64,000 nt of DNA from Pannonibacter tanglangensis (GCF_009915685.1 NZ_JAABLP010000004.1), one strand, 5' to 3'. Shown: positions 35,496 to 46,166, counted from the first letter of the stretch. Program-made: numbers and translations. The notes: generated by a model not told the origin, from the letters alone.

Positions 35496-35636
35496 GCTGC
35501 GGGGCGGAGCGTCAAGGCGAAAGCCGTGCAGCCCGGCAACATTCGGCAAGAAAAGCCGGCGACAAAGCGTCACGCAATGCCGTGATAGCGACATTCACGC
35601 AAGAAAATGTCAACGCCTGCAAGGACTTCCAGAACG

Positions 35637-35663
35637 GCAAAAGGCCCGCACGAGGCGGGCCTT
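35637..35663 (-). terminator. Terminator of the outer-membrane protein gene
   Basis: Perfect 9-bp stem (35641-35649 with 35655-35663), 5-nt loop, followed on the minus strand by TTGCCGTT. Twenty-eight bases after the stop codon. Confidence 0.7.
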
Positions 35664-35690
35664 CCACAGGACGGACCTGAAGCCATCGGC

Positions 35691-36503
35691 TCAGAAGCGG
35701 CGGGAGATCGCGTCGCCCTGATAGAGGATCGGCTGGGCAGCGACAGGCGCGCTGTCGAAGTTGTAGCGCACGCCGAGACGGATCTCGTGCGCGGTCAGGT
35801 CCTTGTAGGTGATGCGCGACTGGCCGGTGCCAACGTTGTAGAGCTTCACCGACTTGGCATCGCCGAGGTTCTTGTAGCGATAGCCGGCGTCGATGCTCCA
35901 GTTCGGCGTCACGGCATAGGACGCACCGGCCATCAGGGCCCAGGCCAGGTTCCACTGGCTGTGCGAGCCGTCATACTTGGTCGTCACGCCGCCCGGGTTG
36001 ACCGACGTGGTGCTGGAGGTGTTGACCCAGGCGCCACCGACACCGGCGCCGACATACGGGGTCAGGCCGTTCCAGGTGCCGACATCGACGTAACCGTTCA
36101 GCATGACGGTCCAGACGTCGATCTTGGTGCTTTCCTTGGAGAAGCCGCCGACGCAGGGCGGGCAGGCAGCGTAGCCGACGTAGTCAGCCGGGGTCTCGTA
36201 GTCGACGGTCACGTCGGCACGGAAGTAATCGTTGAACTTGTAGCCGACGCCGGCGCCGAACATCCAGGCGTCGTCAAGCTTGTTGCGCTGGAAGCGCAGC
36301 GAGCCGATCACCGGATCAGCGAAGGACCCCTTGGAATCCTCGTACATCTTGTAGCCGATATCGCCGCGCAGGTACCAGCCGCCGACGGCCGGCACTTCCG
36401 GGATATGCTCAATGATCGGTGCCGGCATGTCTGCTGCGAAAACCGACGTGGAAATGGCCATCGCAACACCGGCCAAAGACAATTGCTTGAACACGCTGCC
36501 CAT
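35691..36503 (-). CDS. Outer-membrane beta-barrel protein, Omp25/31-like
   Basis: A 270-residue exported protein: signal peptide MGSVFKQLSLAGVAMAISTS ending near VFAADM, then alternating amphipathic strands with an eight-stranded porin-like (OMP_b-brl) pattern and a C-terminal aromatic residue (SRRF). Typical elements are GWYLRGDIGYKMYED, AGVGYKFNDYFRADVTVDY, TPYVGAGVGGAW, IDAGYRYKNLGD and EIRLGVRYNF. Two close cysteines (AACPPCVGG) sit in a predicted surface loop, which is uncommon in such barrels. The promoter region contains an array of CtrA boxes, so it is probably made at a set cell-cycle stage. An AAGGACAGG SD precedes the ATG. Confidence 0.85.
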   Translation of the reverse strand: MGSVFKQLSLAGVAMAISTSVFAADMPAPIIEHIPEVPAVGGWYLRGDIGYKMYEDSKGSFADPVIGSLRFQRNKLDDAWMFGAGVGYKFNDYFRADVTVDYETPADYVGYAACPPCVGGFSKESTKIDVWTVMLNGYVDVGTWNGLTPYVGAGVGGAWVNTSSTTSVNPGGVTTKYDGSHSQWNLAWALMAGASYAVTPNWSIDAGYRYKNLGDAKSVKLYNVGTGQSRITYKDLTAHEIRLGVRYNFDSAPVAAQPILYQGDAISRRF

Positions 36504-36586
36504 GTCCTGTCCTTCGAAACAAGCGTCCGCACCGAACTGGGCGGGTCGCGCTAGGGAAACACAGGCAGAGTTTTGAACGGAAACGA

Positions 36587-36675
36587 TTAAGAGCAACTTA
36601 ACCGTGTTCTTTAACCTGAAATTTTTACCTTAACGAAGACTTAACCGACGGAAGTCTTGGTAACCAGACATTAAC
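36587..36675 (-). promoter_or_regulatory. CtrA-box array upstream of the outer-membrane gene
   Basis: Two perfect full CtrA boxes, TTAA-GAGCAAC-TTAACC at 36587-36603 and TTAA-CGAAGAC-TTAACC at 36630-36646. Between them is a half-site TTAACC at 36611-36616, and beyond them a one-mismatch box GTAA-CCAGACA-TTAAC at 36660-36675. The consensus TTAA-N7-TTAACC is that known for CtrA of Caulobacter and relatives. The boxes lie 84-172 bp upstream of the ATG at 36503. Confidence 0.85.
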
Positions 36676-36740
36676 ACAAGCCCCAGCACGACGGCGGGGG
36701 CTCAGACTGCAGGCAAACGACGGAGTTTCAACAGTTTGCC

Positions 36741-36960
36741 GTCATTCCGGACAAGGTGAGCGAAAAGCGAACCGAAGATCCGGAACCCGGCGGATCCGTG
36801 CGAGCGCAAGCGAGCCCAAAGACAAGTCACCTGGACAAGGCTTACGCCCTGTTAAGCCGTGTCGCGCTCCGCCCGGCTGTCATCTGGATCCCGGGTCAGG
36901 CCCGGGACCTGCCCCGGCCCGGCGCTTCGCTCACGCTCGGCTGGTCCGGGCCGGAATGAC
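36741..36960 (+). repeat. Dispersed intergenic repeat, copy B
   Basis: Starts GTCATTCCGGACAAGGTGAG and ends CCGGAATGAC, giving perfect 10-bp terminal inverted repeats. It shares the internal GATCCGGAA, GTGCGAGCGCAAGCGAG, CGCGCTCCGC and CTGGATCCCGG blocks of the family. It lies between the CtrA-box promoter and the end of glmM. Confidence 0.85.
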
Positions 36961-36977
36961 GCGAAGGAGGTTCGCCG

Positions 36978-38321
36978 TCAGGCGGCGCTGCGGGCCACCA
37001 CGTCGACGATGTCGTCGACCACCTCGTTCACCAGCGTGGCGTCGTCGCCTTCCGCCATGACACGGATCAGCGGCTCGGTTCCGGACGGACGGATGACAAG
37101 CCGGCCGGACGCCCCGAGCCGGTCACGGCCCGCGTCGATCGCCGTCTTGACCGTCTCGTTCTCCAGCGGCGCGCCGCCGCGGTACCGCACGTTCTTCAGG
37201 ACCTGCGGCACGGGCGTGAACTTGGCACAGACTTCGGAGACCGGCCGGTTCTCCTCGCGCACACAGGCCAGGATCTGCAGCGCGGCAATCAGGCCGTCAC
37301 CGGTCGTCGCATAGTCGGAGAGCACCAGATGACCGGACTGCTCGCCGCCGACATTGAAGCCGTGGCTGCGCATGTGCTCGACCACGTAGCGATCTCCGAC
37401 CTTGGTGCGGGCCAGCGACAGCCCCCTGCCCGCCAGGAAGCGCTCAAGACCGAGATTGGACATGATCGTCGCCACGATGCCGGGCGCCGACAGACGGCCA
37501 GCTGCGTGCCAGCTCTCGGCCACGACCGCCATCAGCTGGTCGCCATCCACAACCTGGCCGCGCTCGTCGACGATGATGACCCGGTCGGCGTCGCCGTCGA
37601 GTGCGATGCCGATGTCGGCGCGCACCTCATGCACCTTGCGTGACAGGGAATCGGTCGAGGTCGAACCGCAGTCCTTGTTGATGTTGTAGCCATCCGGGGT
37701 GACGCCGATGGAGATGACCTCGGCACCGAGTTCCCAGAGCGCCTCGGGCGCAACCTTGTAGGCCGCCCCGTTCGCGCAGTCGACGACAATGCGCATGCCG
37801 TCGAGGCTCATCTCGCGCGGCAGCGCGCGCTTGGCGAACTCGATGTAGCGCTGCTGCGCCCCGTCGATGCGTTTGGCCCGGCCCAGCTCGGGAGCCGCGG
37901 CCAGCCGGGGCGCCAGATCGCTTTCCAGCAGGCTCTCGATCTCGAGTTCGATCTCGTCGGAGAGCTTGAAACCGTCCGGGCCGAAGAACTTGATGCCGTT
38001 GTCCGCAAAGGGATTGTGCGAGGCGGAGATCATCACGCCAAGATCGGCGCGGAGCGAACGGGTCAGCATGGCCACCGCCGGCGTCGGCAGCGGACCAAGC
38101 AGGAACACGTCGAGCCCGACCGAGGTAAAGCCCGCAACCATCGCGTTTTCCAGCATGTAGCCGGACAGCCGCGTGTCCTTGCCGATCACCACGCGGCTGC
38201 GGTGCCCGCCGTTGCGGAACATGAGCCCGGCAGCCATCGCCACCTTGAGGGCGACCTCTGCCGTCATCGGATGCGTGTTGGCCTTCCCGCGAATGCCGTC
38301 GGTGCCGAAATACTTGCGCAT
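36978..38321 (-). CDS. glmM: Phosphoglucosamine mutase
   Basis: A 447-residue enzyme that interconverts glucosamine-6-phosphate and glucosamine-1-phosphate for peptidoglycan and LPS precursors. The phosphoserine loop is GVMISASHNPFADNG, the metal-binding loop is ALDGDADRVI, the sugar-specificity loop is GGEQSGH and the phosphate-binding loop is RPSGTEPLIRVM. The N-terminus MRKYFGTDGIRGKAN is canonical. It follows ftsH on the same strand (188-bp gap with a terminator), a frequent ftsH-glmM order. A GANTC site (38326-38330) lies just before the start. Confidence 0.97.
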   Translation of the reverse strand: MRKYFGTDGIRGKANTHPMTAEVALKVAMAAGLMFRNGGHRSRVVIGKDTRLSGYMLENAMVAGFTSVGLDVFLLGPLPTPAVAMLTRSLRADLGVMISASHNPFADNGIKFFGPDGFKLSDEIELEIESLLESDLAPRLAAAPELGRAKRIDGAQQRYIEFAKRALPREMSLDGMRIVVDCANGAAYKVAPEALWELGAEVISIGVTPDGYNINKDCGSTSTDSLSRKVHEVRADIGIALDGDADRVIIVDERGQVVDGDQLMAVVAESWHAAGRLSAPGIVATIMSNLGLERFLAGRGLSLARTKVGDRYVVEHMRSHGFNVGGEQSGHLVLSDYATTGDGLIAALQILACVREENRPVSEVCAKFTPVPQVLKNVRYRGGAPLENETVKTAIDAGRDRLGASGRLVIRPSGTEPLIRVMAEGDDATLVNEVVDDIVDVVARSAA

Positions 38322-38429
38322 GGTCGAATCACTGCCTGTCTGGTTCGCGTCGCAGACGCCGGTTTACCGCAAGCAGAACCACAATCGCGTTCAAAAAATA
38401 TGAGCGACTGTTACGATCCTGCCTCTGCG

Positions 38430-38463
38430 GAAAACGAAAACGCCCGGCCGGGAGGCCGGGCGT
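38430..38463 (-). terminator. Terminator after ftsH
   Basis: Perfect 10-bp GC stem (38440-38449 with 38454-38463), 4-nt loop, followed on the minus strand by TTTCGTTTTCC. It separates ftsH from glmM. Confidence 0.8.
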
Positions 38464-38508
38464 CGATCGATTTGCAGGCAGGACGGCCAGTCGCCGCCCA
38501 GTTGACGG

Positions 38509-40434
<1,926 letters not shown>

Positions 40435-40668
40435 TTCGATCCCTTGTCCGCCAGACAGGCGGCCAGTTGCGCGGAGAAGCCTTTCCCCATGTGACCCCAA
40501 GATAGGTCGCATGGCCGGCCCTGCCAAGGCGGAGAGCCAGTCTTGCGCAGCCGGGCTCACTTTTTTCTTAAAAAAGCTGGCGAAAGAACGGCGACGGGAA
40601 AACTTCCGCGCCGAGGTGGCCGCAAGCCGGCCCTCAGCGCGCAGGACCGCGCCCGCAATCCCCGGAAC

Positions 40669-42003
40669 TCACATCCCTGACGGATCGAGGGGCGTGACCG
40701 TGACCCCCTCGGGCAGCGGCGCGAAGCCGGGCACGATGGCCGCGTCCCCGTCCGCGCGCCGCAGGAGAGGCGCACGCGCGAAGGCTGACGCCGGAAACCC
40801 GCCCCGGCCGGCCGCCGGCGTGGCATCCGACCCATGTCCGGCGGGCTCGATCCGGACTGGCGCCGCGCCGTCGGCGAGGCTGACATGGAAGCGCCCGTCC
40901 CACAGCAGGCGGGCTCCGGGCGCCAGCGCCACCGCCGCTGCCGCCGCCGACCTGCGGCCGGGCTCGCGCCAGATCCGGATCCGGCCGGCCGCCCTGTCGA
41001 CGACGCAGCCGGCCAGGGTGGCGGTGAAGGGCTGCGGTTCGCCGAGCCGCTGGTCAAGACGCTGCAGGCGCTCGAAGCGCGGCACGGTCTCACTCCCCCC
41101 CACCCGCCGGAGCAGGCGGCCGAGAAGCCGCAGCCGCACGTCTTCCGGCAATCCGGGCAGGCCGTCGGGGTCCAGTGCCACCGGGCCGGCGGGATGCTGG
41201 ACCACGCGGGCGACGATTTCCCGCGTTGCCCAGGCATCAAGGGCTGCGGCCGCCCCGGCCATCCGCCGGATGGTGGCCAGCAGCCGGTCGTCGTCCAGAC
41301 CTTCACTGGCCAGATGCCCTGCCATCCGCCGCAGGCGGACGCGCTTGAACTCGGGCGCGCGGTTGGAGGGATCGTCGACGACGGCCAGTCCGGCCTGCCG
41401 GACCGTAGCCTCCAGGCGCAGGCGGGGCACGTCGAGCAGCGGGCGCAGGAGCCGCAGCCCTTCCGGACCCGACGGCGTGTCGAGAGACATGGCCCGCAGG
41501 CCGAACACACCCGAGCCGCGGGTCAGGCGGTCAAGGAAGGTCTCGATCTGGTCATCCCGGTGATGCCCGAGAACGAGCGCCTCGCAGCCGAGGTCGGACA
41601 TCGCGTCGCGCATCAGGCGGTAGCGCGCCGCCCGAGCGGCGGCCTGGATGCCGCTCCGAAGCCCCGGGGGATGCCAGGTGAGGACGGTGGCCGGAACTCC
41701 GAGCCGCGTGGCGAAGGCCACAACGTGCCGGGCCTCCTCGCGCGCTGCGGCACGCAGGCCATGATCGACAGTCAGGACGTGAAATTCGGGCGCCGGCTGG
41801 CCGGCCTGCCGACGGCGAGCGCACCACTGCGCTGCAAGCCAGAGCAGGCAACTGGAATCAGGACCACCGGACACCGCCAGCGCCAGACGGCGAAACTCCG
41901 CAAGCGGGGCCAGCAGCGCATCGGCCTCGTCGGCCTCAAGGGGCCGCGCGGGCTGCGGATCAGGAGCAGCTGGCACGCTGGGCTTCGGCGCGGGCCTGGT
42001 CAC
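40669..42003 (-). CDS. tilS: tRNA(Ile)-lysidine synthetase
   Basis: A 444-residue enzyme that modifies cytidine 34 of the AUA-reading tRNA-Ile to lysidine using ATP and lysine. The N-type ATP pyrophosphatase PP-loop SGGPDS is at 45-50; LGHHRDDQIETFLDRLTRGSG and VDDPSNRAPEFKRVRLR are family motifs. The start is a GTG lying inside cpoB (44-bp overlap). The protein before the PP-loop is a Pro/Ala-rich tail, and no other start is available, so the overlap appears real. The C-terminal part is poorly conserved, as usual. Confidence 0.92.
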   Translation of the reverse strand: MTRPAPKPSVPAAPDPQPARPLEADEADALLAPLAEFRRLALAVSGGPDSSCLLWLAAQWCARRRQAGQPAPEFHVLTVDHGLRAAAREEARHVVAFATRLGVPATVLTWHPPGLRSGIQAAARAARYRLMRDAMSDLGCEALVLGHHRDDQIETFLDRLTRGSGVFGLRAMSLDTPSGPEGLRLLRPLLDVPRLRLEATVRQAGLAVVDDPSNRAPEFKRVRLRRMAGHLASEGLDDDRLLATIRRMAGAAAALDAWATREIVARVVQHPAGPVALDPDGLPGLPEDVRLRLLGRLLRRVGGSETVPRFERLQRLDQRLGEPQPFTATLAGCVVDRAAGRIRIWREPGRRSAAAAAVALAPGARLLWDGRFHVSLADGAAPVRIEPAGHGSDATPAAGRGGFPASAFARAPLLRRADGDAAIVPGFAPLPEGVTVTPLDPSGM

Positions 42004-42943
42004 GCACCGCCTTCGGCGCGTTCGGGTACTTCGCCAGCAGCTCGGAGAAGGTGGCGCAGGCGGCGGTTGCCTCGCCCAGACCGTTCAGCGACTGGCCAAG
42101 CTTGAGAAGGCTGTCCGGCCCCTTGGCCGTGTTCGGATACTGCGTGTAGGTCTTCAGGAAGGCGTCCGCCGCCCCCCGGTAATCCTGCTGCGCGTAGAGG
42201 CTTTCGCCAAGCCAGTACTGGGCGTTGGGAACAAGGTCGCTCTTCGGATAGGCGTCGAGGAAGGCGCGGAAGGACTGTTCGGCCGCGACATAATCGCCAT
42301 TCAGCGCATGGGAATAGGCCGCGTCATAATCGGTGCGCGGATCCCCGGTCATGCCGAGGCTGGCGATCTGCCCGGAGGCGGGAAGACCGGGGCTGGCCAC
42401 CCCCGGAGGCGTCAGCGCCCGCGAGCCGGCGGCAGACGGATCGACCACGGCGGTCTGGCCGCGGGCGAGCGCCGAGAGGTCGAGCGGACCGCCGGACGGC
42501 AGCCCCGCATCGGACCCGGCCGGAACCTGGCTCGCCGGCAGCTGGCCAAGCGTGCCGGCCGCAGGCGCAAGCCCGCCGGTTGCGGCACCCTGGCCGGTGG
42601 CAGGCAGCGTCCCCTGCGCGGTCTGGGTGGATGCCTGCGGTTGAACCGCAGGCGCCACGTCGGACCGTTTTCCGGGCTTCGGCGCGCTCTCGAGCTGCTG
42701 GAAGCGATACTCGTTGTCTTCCTGCATGCGGCGAAGCTGGTCCTGCAGCTCGCGCATCTGGAAGGTCAGCTGCTCGATCTGCCCGTTGAGGCGCCGCATC
42801 TGCTCTTCCATGTCATTCAGGCGGACCTGTGCGTCTGCGCTTCCGCTGCTCCCGCCAAAGAGCTGGGCATTTGCCTGGGGCGCGACAGCGCTCACCATGC
42901 AAATGGCGGCAAGCGCCGCAACAAGCGTCTTCCATCTCACCAT
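41960..42943 (-). CDS. cpoB: Tol-Pal associated periplasmic protein CpoB (YbgF)
   Basis: A 327-residue periplasmic protein that coordinates Tol-Pal function with cell-wall synthesis during division. A signal peptide (1-26, ending PQANA) is followed by a coiled-coil trimerisation segment (about 36-86; LNDMEEQMRRLNGQIEQLTFQMRELQDQLRRM), a low-complexity linker and C-terminal TPR repeats (DYDAAYSHALNGDYVAAEQSFRAFLDAYP and AQYWLGESLYAQQDYRGAADAFLKTY). It follows pal, from which a terminator separates it, and overlaps tilS. Confidence 0.95.
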   Translation of the reverse strand: MVRWKTLVAALAAICMVSAVAPQANAQLFGGSSGSADAQVRLNDMEEQMRRLNGQIEQLTFQMRELQDQLRRMQEDNEYRFQQLESAPKPGKRSDVAPAVQPQASTQTAQGTLPATGQGAATGGLAPAAGTLGQLPASQVPAGSDAGLPSGGPLDLSALARGQTAVVDPSAAGSRALTPPGVASPGLPASGQIASLGMTGDPRTDYDAAYSHALNGDYVAAEQSFRAFLDAYPKSDLVPNAQYWLGESLYAQQDYRGAADAFLKTYTQYPNTAKGPDSLLKLGQSLNGLGEATAACATFSELLAKYPNAPKAVRDQARAEAQRASCS

Positions 42944-43044
42944 GCTTTACCTCCGGTTTGCCTCTTGGCAGCCGATGGATAGCACAGGGCATGCGGACTT
43001 CGGCCAAAATTTGACGCGGCCACCGGGACATTTGCCGCAGACGC

Positions 43045-43073
43045 AAAAAGGGCGCGACCGGGTGGTCGCGCCC
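43045..43073 (-). terminator. Terminator after pal
   Basis: Perfect 10-bp stem (43050-43059 with 43064-43073), 4-nt loop, followed on the minus strand by TTTTTGCG. It closes the tol-pal transcript ahead of cpoB. Confidence 0.82.
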
Positions 43074-43107
43074 TCCTGCAGCTCACCTTGCGGGAGCGAA
43101 CGTCGGA

Positions 43108-43599
43108 TCAGGAACCGGCGGTGTTCAGCACGGTCACCGCACGGCGGTTCTGCGACCAGCAGCTGTCGTCGTTGCAGACGGCGACCGGGCGCTCCTTGCC
43201 GTAGGAGATGGTGCGCAGACGGTTGGTGGCGACACCGCGCGACACGAGGTAGTCGCGGGCCGCAGTGGCGCGGCGAGCGCCGAGGGCAAGGTTGTACTGG
43301 CGCGTGCCGCGCTCGTCGGCATGGCCTTCGATCGTGACCATGTACTTGCCGTAGGTATTCAGCCACTGCGCCTGCTTGTCCAGCGTGGCACGGGCCTGGC
43401 TGTTGATCGTGGACTGGTCTTCCTCGAAGAAGATACGGTCGCCGACATTGACCACGAAGTCCTGGCTGGAGCCCGGCGTCGCCGCCGCGTTGCCATCAAG
43501 GCCATCCGGCTTGGTCTGCGCACAAGCGGCAAGCGTCAGGGCAAAACCGACAACGGCCGCAAAGCGGGCCCCACGTGCCATCACACCCGAATTCAACAT
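43108..43599 (-). CDS. pal: Peptidoglycan-associated lipoprotein Pal
   Basis: A 163-residue outer-membrane lipoprotein that binds peptidoglycan and TolB, keeping the outer membrane tethered and constricting with the septum. The lipobox is TLAAC with Cys26 as lipidation site. The OmpA-like domain contains VTIEGHADERGTRQYNLALGARRA and the C-terminal QNRRAVTVLN. The start is placed at the ATG preceded by GAGGAG. The 180-bp gap to tolB contains a likely own promoter. Confidence 0.96.
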   Translation of the reverse strand: MLNSGVMARGARFAAVVGFALTLAACAQTKPDGLDGNAAATPGSSQDFVVNVGDRIFFEEDQSTINSQARATLDKQAQWLNTYGKYMVTIEGHADERGTRQYNLALGARRATAARDYLVSRGVATNRLRTISYGKERPVAVCNDDSCWSQNRRAVTVLNTAGS

Positions 43600-43644
43600 G
43601 TGTCTGCTCCTCGTCCCCACCGTCCCCCGACAGGGTGAACGCAA

Positions 43645-43688
43645 TCTATACTGGGTTGGTTAACAGCCGGTACGCGATCAGGGTTAAC
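43645..43688 (-). promoter_or_regulatory. Probable pal promoter with two CtrA-type half-sites
   Basis: Reading toward pal, two copies of GTTAACC (43688-43682 and 43664-43658), 24 bp apart, are followed by TATAGAT (43650-43644), a plausible -10 element about 45 bp before the pal ATG. TTAACC is the CtrA half-site; no full TTAA-N7-TTAACC box is present. Confidence 0.4.
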
Positions 43689-43779
43689 ATTCGGTCAATG
43701 ACCTGAACGCAACCGGCCTTTTCTGCGGCTTTCGCCGCGCTTGAGAGCTGCCGCTGTCGCGGCAGTTTGCCGTGTGTCC

Positions 43780-45129
43780 TCAGTCGATCAGCGGCGACCA
43801 GGACGGGTCCGAGCCGAAGCCCGGCGTGTCGATCTTCAATTCATTGTGACCGGTCAGGTCCACCGTCCAGACCTGCGGACCGCCGTTGGCGCCCGGAGAG
43901 TCGCGGAAGAACGTCAGGACGCGGCCGTTCGGCGCCCAGGCCGGACCTTCGTTGTGGAAGCCTTCGGTCAGGATGCGCTCGCCCTTCCCGTCCGGCCGCA
44001 TCACGCCGATCATGAAGCGGCCCTGATACTGCTTGGTGAAGGCGATGAGGTCCCCACGCGGCGACCAGACCGGCGTCGAGTAACGGCCCGGACCGAAGCT
44101 GATGCGCTGCGGGTTGGAGCCGTCCGCGCCCATGACGTAGAGCTGCTGCGTGCCGCCCCGGTCGGACTCGAACACGATCTGCGAGCCGTCCGGCGAATAA
44201 GACGGGCTGGTGTCGATTGCCGGCGTGTTGGTCAGGCGCGTGGTGGCGCGCGAGCGCAGGTCCATCACGAAGATGTTCGCGTTGCCGCCCTGCTGCAGGC
44301 TCATCACGACGCGCTGGCCATCCGGCGAGAACCGCGGCGCGAAGGTCATGCCGGGGAAGTTGCCGACGATCTCGCGCTGGCCCGTCTCGATGTTGAGCAG
44401 GAACACGCTGGGATCGGTCCCGGTGTAGGCCATGTAGGTGATTTCCTGCGTCGTCGGCGAGAAGCGCGGGGTCAGCACCAGGTCCTCGCCCCGGGTCAGA
44501 TAGCGGACATTCGCGCCATCCTGGTCCATGATCGCCAGACGCTTGACGCGCCGGCTCTTCGGCCCGCTCTCGTCGACATAGACGATGCGCGTGTCGAAGT
44601 AGCCCTTTTCACCGGTCAGACGCTCGTAGATCGCGTCGGAAATGATGTGCGCCAGCCGACGCCAGTTCTCCTGGGTGGTGAAGAACTGCTGGCCGAGCAT
44701 CTGCTCGCCGGCGAAGACGTCCCACAGGCGGAACTCGGCGCGCAGGCGCCCGTCAGCCTGCCGGGCCAGCGAGCCGGCCACGAGAGCCTGGGCCCCGATC
44801 GTGCGCCAGTCGCCGAAGCGCGGCGAGGTGTTGGCGGTGATGCCCTTCTCGATGTAGCTGGCCGGATCCAGCGGACGGAACAGGCCCGAACGGCGCAGGT
44901 TGTTGGCAATCACGGCCGTCAGCTCGCGGGCGAGCTGGGCATCGGCGCCTTCCGGGGCAAAATCGGGCAGCGCGATCGGCAGCGGCTCGACGGTGCCCTG
45001 GGTGATGTCGATCTCGATCAGGGCCTGGGCCGGTGCGACGGGCGCAAGGCTCGCGAGGGCGAAGAAGCAGCCGGCCATTGCTGCCTTGATCCAGGCAACA
45101 CACCGGATCTTGGTGCGAAGGTTTCTCAT
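43780..45129 (-). CDS. tolB: Tol-Pal system beta-propeller protein TolB
   Basis: A 449-residue periplasmic protein that bridges Pal, TolA and other partners. A signal peptide (about 1-36, ending VAPAQA) is followed by the TolB N-terminal domain (LIEIDITQGTVEPLPIALPDF) and a six-bladed propeller of WD40-like PD40 repeats (TPRFSPTTQEITYMAY, APRFSPDGQRVVMSLQQ, SPSYSPDGSQIVFESDR, TPVWSPRGDLIAFTK, GPAWAPNGRVLTFFR). Length fits the family. Third-from-last gene of the tolQ-R-A-B-pal set. Confidence 0.97.
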   Translation of the reverse strand: MRNLRTKIRCVAWIKAAMAGCFFALASLAPVAPAQALIEIDITQGTVEPLPIALPDFAPEGADAQLARELTAVIANNLRRSGLFRPLDPASYIEKGITANTSPRFGDWRTIGAQALVAGSLARQADGRLRAEFRLWDVFAGEQMLGQQFFTTQENWRRLAHIISDAIYERLTGEKGYFDTRIVYVDESGPKSRRVKRLAIMDQDGANVRYLTRGEDLVLTPRFSPTTQEITYMAYTGTDPSVFLLNIETGQREIVGNFPGMTFAPRFSPDGQRVVMSLQQGGNANIFVMDLRSRATTRLTNTPAIDTSPSYSPDGSQIVFESDRGGTQQLYVMGADGSNPQRISFGPGRYSTPVWSPRGDLIAFTKQYQGRFMIGVMRPDGKGERILTEGFHNEGPAWAPNGRVLTFFRDSPGANGGPQVWTVDLTGHNELKIDTPGFGSDPSWSPLID

Positions 45130-45161
45130 GGGCAACGGGGCTCCAGATTTGCAAGTCACGG

Positions 45162-46160
45162 TCAGCCCCCCAGCATTTCGCGGGGGTCGAAATTGATGAT
45201 CACTTCCTTCCACGCGTCGTATTTCTCGACCGGGAGGGAGTAGGGCGCGCAGCGCATGACGGCGCGCACCGCGCTGTCGGAGGCGGCGCGGAAGGACGGG
45301 TTGCCGCTCGAGTTCAGGATCCGCGGCATGCCGGAGACTTCGCCGGCTTCCGTCAGGTTGAACTGCACGCGGACGAGAAGGTCCTCGGCGCCGATGGCAC
45401 CGGCAGGCGGGTTCCAGCAGCGCGAGATCTGCCCGCGCAGCGCATCCAGCTCGGAAACCGTCATCTTGACGTTGTTGTTTCCGTCCCGGCTGCCGAGCGA
45501 GGCGGCCTCGCGGTTGCCGGCCGTGCCGCCGCCCGACGGGTCAACCTTGTTCAGCAGGGCGCTGATCTGGTTGGGATTGAAGTCCTGCTCCTGCGTCGGC
45601 TGCGCCTGCGCGGTCTGGGTGGGACGCGTCGGGCGCGGCGGCGTCGGCTTGGACTTCGGCGTCACCCGGACGGGCTCGGCCACCTGGGGCTTGGGGGCTT
45701 CCTCGACCGGCGTCGCCTCGGCGACCCTGGGCCGCTCCGGCGTGGGGGCCGGCGTCGGCGGGGCCTCGGCGGGCTTCGGCGGTTCCGGCTTCGGCGGCGC
45801 GGGCTCGGGCGGGGTCGGGGCCGGCGGCGGGGCCGCAGTCGGCTCGGGAGCCCTCACCGCCTGCGTCGTCGGACGCGGCGTGGGCGGGGTCGGCAGCTCC
45901 ACCTTGGACTCGCCCGCCGGCTTGTCCGGCTGGGTGTTGGTGTTCTTCGTCTCCTTGGACGTCGACTCGTTCGGCTTTTCCTTCAGCTCGGCCGTCTTCT
46001 CGCCCTTGTTGAGCTGGGTAAACTCGCCGATGGGAACGAGATCGACCGGAAGGGATTCCACCTGCTTCGTCTCGAACGGACGCGTTTCCGGGAGCCCGAC
46101 GAGCGCCCAGACAAAAATGGCCACGTGACCGGTCAGCGATGCGATCAACCCGGCACGCAT
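45162..46160 (-). CDS. tolA: Cell envelope integrity protein TolA
   Basis: A 332-residue inner-membrane protein that spans the periplasm and couples TolQR energy to Pal/TolB. One N-terminal membrane helix (about 5-22, LIASLTGHVAIFVWALVGL) is followed by a long Pro/Lys/Glu/Thr-rich extended region (about 50-190), in place of the Ala/Lys helix of enterobacteria. A C-terminal TonB-like domain (about 235-330; LRGQISRCWNPPAG, VRVQFNLTEAGEVSG, AVRAVMRCAPYSLP) carries two Cys that can form the usual disulfide. Starts 6 bp after tolR. Confidence 0.93.
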   Translation of the reverse strand: MRAGLIASLTGHVAIFVWALVGLPETRPFETKQVESLPVDLVPIGEFTQLNKGEKTAELKEKPNESTSKETKNTNTQPDKPAGESKVELPTPPTPRPTTQAVRAPEPTAAPPPAPTPPEPAPPKPEPPKPAEAPPTPAPTPERPRVAEATPVEEAPKPQVAEPVRVTPKSKPTPPRPTRPTQTAQAQPTQEQDFNPNQISALLNKVDPSGGGTAGNREAASLGSRDGNNNVKMTVSELDALRGQISRCWNPPAGAIGAEDLLVRVQFNLTEAGEVSGMPRILNSSGNPSFRAASDSAVRAVMRCAPYSLPVEKYDAWKEVIINFDPREMLGG

Positions 46161-46166
46161 CAGACG

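Noticed and set aside
35487..35515. TTGACG-N17-TACCAC as the serC promoter
   Set aside because: The inferred transcription start would fall inside the first hairpin of the serC leader, and the -10 element is poor, so the true promoter is probably elsewhere.
40560..40576. CTTTTTTCTTAAAAAAG between tilS and ftsH as a terminator
   Set aside because: An AT-only 7-bp stem with a 3-nt loop is too weak; it could be part of the ftsH promoter instead.
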